A stretch of DNA of 64,000 nt from Metopolophium dirhodum (Eukaryota; Arthropoda; Insecta; Hemiptera; Aphididae). Positions 60,313-64,000 of the stretch are shown here, one piece after another (position 1 is the stretch's first letter; each line of letters begins with the position of its first letter). The notes under the pieces are model-generated. The model did no database searches. It was not told the DNA's origin and was given only the letters and a program-made list of their open reading frames with translations. Where the stretch lies: NCBI RefSeq assembly GCF_019925205.1, contig NW_026869896.1:2046001-2110000 (forward strand). The letters are read 5' to 3'. The position numbers and the translations under genes are program-made.

Positions 60313-63300
60313 TTAAAAGAATTGTTTTTTTCTCGCTTTTGCATATGCGAAGTTGTCAATTATTTTCTCTATATCTATATCTGAAGTTCTTCTTCTTTCT
60401 ATGTTTAGTATAGAAATTCCACATAGCCGTTCTTGACCTATGGAATTGCGCAAATAATTTTTAATTAATTTAAGCTTAGAAAAACTCCTTTCTGCAGATG
60501 CTACCGTAACAGGAATGGTTAAAAATATAAGACATGCAGCTAAAACATCAGGAAAACTTGTTGATAAATCCATATCAATTATATAAAAAGCCAAATTCTG
60601 TATGGTCTTAAGTTCCGATACAATAGTTTTATCAATTTTTGTAATATGTAACTTAAGACATAATAATTGTCTTGTAAGATCACATGAAACATCTTCTGTA
60701 TACGAATTTATAAAATCATATGATGATTTTATAATATAATCTTCATTTTGTTCAATAATGGTTAATGGCGATAGAAATTTAAAATTATTTACTATAGTAA
60801 CCATTCCTTCAAATCGACTATGTAATTGAAACAGTATAGTATCCAACACAGGTAAAAATACTTTTATTTTAAAATTTTCTTCATTAATATCAAGTCGAAA
60901 GTCACCATCAAAATCATCAAACCTTTTATTTGCAAATTGTTTACGTACTAAATGGAATGGCACTGTTATGTTCCATTTAGCACATAATTCTTTTGATTTA
61001 CTTAATATCCCATCATAATTGTTCCTTAATTCATTGATTTGAGTAATTGATTGATTCATAAGTGTAGAAGCCATCTCAATGGAATAATTAACTCCTTGTA
61101 ATAATTTTGATACAACATTTAAGATTCTCAAAATATTTTCCCATAAACATAAAATTAAAATAAATTCACTTGATTCCAACTTTTTTTTTAAAGTTAAACT
61201 TGAGTTTCTTTCATCTGTTTTCTTGGTAGTTAATGATATTTTAGTTAAGCACTTAACAACATCTATGAACCTCTCTTGTAAACTGAATACTGCATCATGC
61301 CTTGCTTCCCATCTTGTTGGGCATACTTTTTTTAATGTTTTCTTAGAAACTTTACATGCTTGTTCATCACCAAGAGCTAATAATGCCCACCTTGGTGCAC
61401 TAGACCCAAAGAAATTAAAAACATCTTGCACTATACTAAAAAATGAAACAATCTTTTGTGAAGTTTTAGCAGCATCAGAAATTACTAGGTTTAAATTATG
61501 TGCACAACAATGGACGTAAAGAGCTGTAGGCACAATATTAATAATTCGTTTTTGTACTCCAAAATGGGCACCACTCATTGCAGAAGCGCCGTCATAACCC
61601 TGACCACGACATTTTTTTATATCTAAACCAATCTTAGTCAGTATTTTTAGCAACAGTTCAGCATAATCAGATGAACCATGATTTTGTAATGCAAAAAATC
61701 CTAAAAAAGATTCCCTTATATCTAATGTGTGATTTTCATATTCAACAAAGACATACCTAATAATCACGCTCACTTGATCAATTTTAGTTATATCTTGGGT
61801 AGAATTAAGCATAATTGAAAACCAAGAACACTTTTTAACCTCATCACATATACTATTACGTACATCTGATGCTAAAATTTCTATAAGCTCGTCTTGAATT
61901 TTCCAACTTAAGTATTTTACATGTTTTTTTGAATCATTTAATAAATTATGAACAAAAGGATCAAATTTTGCAAGTAATCTAATAGTACGCATAAAGTTAC
62001 CTTCAATTTCTTGAAGATTACCTTTCTTCCCTTCGTTTCCTCGGAGGGCAATATTACCAGATGTAAGAGTTAAAATTACATGAATAACTCGACGAAGAAC
62101 ATTCCTCCAATACTCTGCTTCTTCAGATATTTGTTTCTCTAAATCTGTATCTAATGTTTTATTTTTTTCCCAATATCTTTTAATTTCTGTTGCATTTATA
62201 TGTTGAATAGAATTTTCATGTTTAGAAATTTGTTGTGATAAATGTTGCCAGTCGTCAACGCCAGAAATCCATTCATATTTAAAATGCTCATATTGCCGGT
62301 TAGCAAAAAGCCAACAAAACTCATAATATGCTTTATCTAATATTAAAGAATAACATAACCATTGCCGTGGAATTTTGATACCTGTTTTAGTTGTTATATA
62401 GTAATAACCAGTAGAAAAACATCTATTAACATGGTTCCTAGGAAATTTGATTGATGGTTTGCATTGTCCGAATAACAAAATACTCTTTTTTAATGATGTG
62501 CATACTTCACCTTCAAAATGTCCACGATCAGTTGGATACTTCAAAGTTAAATTTAGGCCTCCAAAATCTGAAATATATTATGAAATATGAAAATGAAATA
62601 TATAAGTACCTATAATTTACAACTTATTTGTGCAATATTTAATGTTTTTTTTTTTAAAAAAAATATTTTTATTTATAAATATACAGGTAATCAATAAACA
62701 TACCTTCTGAACTATCATTCTCTTTTATAATTTCATTTTGTGGATCATTTTCAACAGCATCTGAAGTGTTGGATATAACTGAAAAATAATTGGTAGTAAA
62801 AATGTAATTAAAAATTTCCACATTACACAATATAGGTGTCATAATAATGATAATACCTAATAGACTAGTCTTACATTTTTTTTTTAAATACATGATATTC
62901 TAATAATATAAAATGAAATATATAAGTACCTATAATTTACAACTTATTTGTGCAATATTTATTGTTTTTTTTTTTTAAAAACATTTTTATTTATAAATAT
63001 ACAGGTAATCAATAAACATACCTTCCGAACTATCAGTCTCTTTTATAATTTCATTTTGTGGATCATTTTCAACAGCATCTGAAGTGTTGGATACAACTGA
63101 AAAATAATTAGTAAAAATGTAATTAAAAATTTCCACATTACACAATATAGGTGTCATAATAATGATAATACCTAATAGACTAGTTTTACATTTTTTTTTT
63201 TTAATACATGATATTCTAATAATATAAAATAAAATATAGGTATAAGTACCTACCTATAATTTACAACTTATTTGTGCAATATTTATTGATTTTTTTTAAA

Positions 63301-63906
63301 AAAACATTTTTATTTATAAATATACAGGTAATCAATAAACATACCTTCTGAACTATCATTCTCTTTTATAATTTAATTTTGTGGATCATTTTCAACAGCA
63401 TCTGAAGTGTTGGATACAACTGAAAAATAATTAGTAAAAATGTAATTAAAAATTTCCACATTACACAATATAGGTGTCATAATAATGATAATAACTAATA
63501 GACTAGTCTTACATTTTTTTTTAAATACATGATATTCTAATAATATAAACTGAAATACATAAGTATACCTATAATTTACAACTTATTTGTTCAATGCCTA
63601 TTTAATAATGGCTATTTAATGTGGTTTTTTTTTTTTAATAAATTTAAAAATATAATAATATAATCAATAAATGTATATTATATGTTATTTATAATATAAT
63701 TTGAACATTTTTTTAGATATTCACTTAACATTTCACAATTTACAAAATTCTATTTACTAATATACCTTATACATATAATTTACAAATACTTACCTGATTT
63801 TTTAATCCACGATTTCATAACATTTGCTGCAATATTGTTTTCGTTCTGTTGTTTCATTTTTTTTTTTGTGCTTATCCCAGCCACTCACATATATACGTTT
63901 TGACAT
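60313..63906 (-). CDS. hAT transposase, ZMYM1-like (TTF zinc finger, DUF4371, hATC)
   Basis: Exons (- strand): 63794-63906 (MSKRIYVSGWDKHKK), three 75-nt exons (63345-63419, 63022-63096, 62704-62778) and 60313-62567. Phases agree at all joins if the A-run in exon 1 has one base too many. The main exon encodes a TTF-type zinc region (FGQCKPSIKFPRN, RCFSTGYYYI, IPRQWLCYS), the DUF4371/RNase H-like core (CRGQGYDGASAMSG, YVHCCAHNLNLVISDA) and the hATC dimerisation end (TVASAERSFSKLKLIKNYLR, LCGISILNIE). Where relatives have an Asp in the first catalytic block, this protein has Asn (SIMLNSTQDIT). The first 75-nt exon in transcript order carries a TAA. Probably no longer active. Confidence 0.82.
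62640..63600 (-). repeat. Three tandem copies of a ~320-bp exon-intron module
   Basis: Each copy holds a 75-nt exon (SNTSDAVENDPQNEIIKEND) with TTTTCAG and GTATGT, followed by AT-rich intron. Spacing is 318 and 323 bp. The exon is a multiple of 3, so adding copies keeps the frame. Confidence 0.9.
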
Positions 63907-64000
63907 TTTTAACAAATTTAAAATACTATTCAAAAATCAAAACATTATATCAGAAAAAAATCACTCAAAATCACTTTCATAATAAAACAATTATATGTTA
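63907..64000. other. Right edge
   Basis: AT-rich sequence upstream of the hAT start codon; no further feature. Confidence 0.5.

Overview
The window looks like a repeat-rich arthropod chromosome segment, most likely an aphid or another hemipteran. The background is AT-rich and intron-bearing, carries the insect telomere motif TTAGG, and holds only transposon-type genes; I see no ordinary cellular gene, tRNA or intact rRNA gene. The species assignment is inference.

Bases 1-51,615 are three head-to-tail copies (A, B, C) of an ~18 kb unit. The THAP start codons lie at 1094, 19244 and 39254. Each unit begins with a GC-rich promoter/5' UTR and a + strand gene whose splice phases join a THAP zinc finger, an acidic minisatellite-encoded segment, a Helitron HUH replicase and a Pif1-type helicase. 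Units A and B then carry a short-repeat array, a nested hairpin element and AT-rich DNA. Next comes a convergent - strand gene built of tiny exons, encoding a CCHC zinc knuckle with R/G-rich flanks. Both end in arrays of short palindromes, a hairpin-CTAG motif and GC-rich tandem blocks with tRNA-like SINE heads. Unit C is cut off after 42 bp of the helicase exon.

No replicase copy is intact. A lacks the Cys cluster and exon 4 and has a stop in the helicase. B has a 4-nt deletion in the Rep exon and an extra A in the Walker A codon run. C lost the HUH motif and the helicase. Nevertheless, the replicase/helicase core is almost identical between units, while the THAP exons, 3' repeats and CCHC gene differ strongly. 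This mosaic is the most unusual feature of the window.

Later insertions lie in the units. B holds an apparently intact 2,244-bp IS630/Tc1/mariner element of DD82E (Sailor) type with perfect TIRs and a TA duplication. C holds a 1.9-kb GC-rich insertion starting with 23 nt of 28S rRNA and flanked by an 11-bp duplication.

Bases 51,616-64,000 are a different neighbourhood on the - strand: a ten-exon DUF4806-type gene, a TNP2-like (CACTA-related) transposase with a frameshift, a (TTAGG)5 interstitial telomeric patch flanked by a 14-bp duplication, and a ZMYM1-like hAT transposase with a triplicated exon and a TIR at 60,046.
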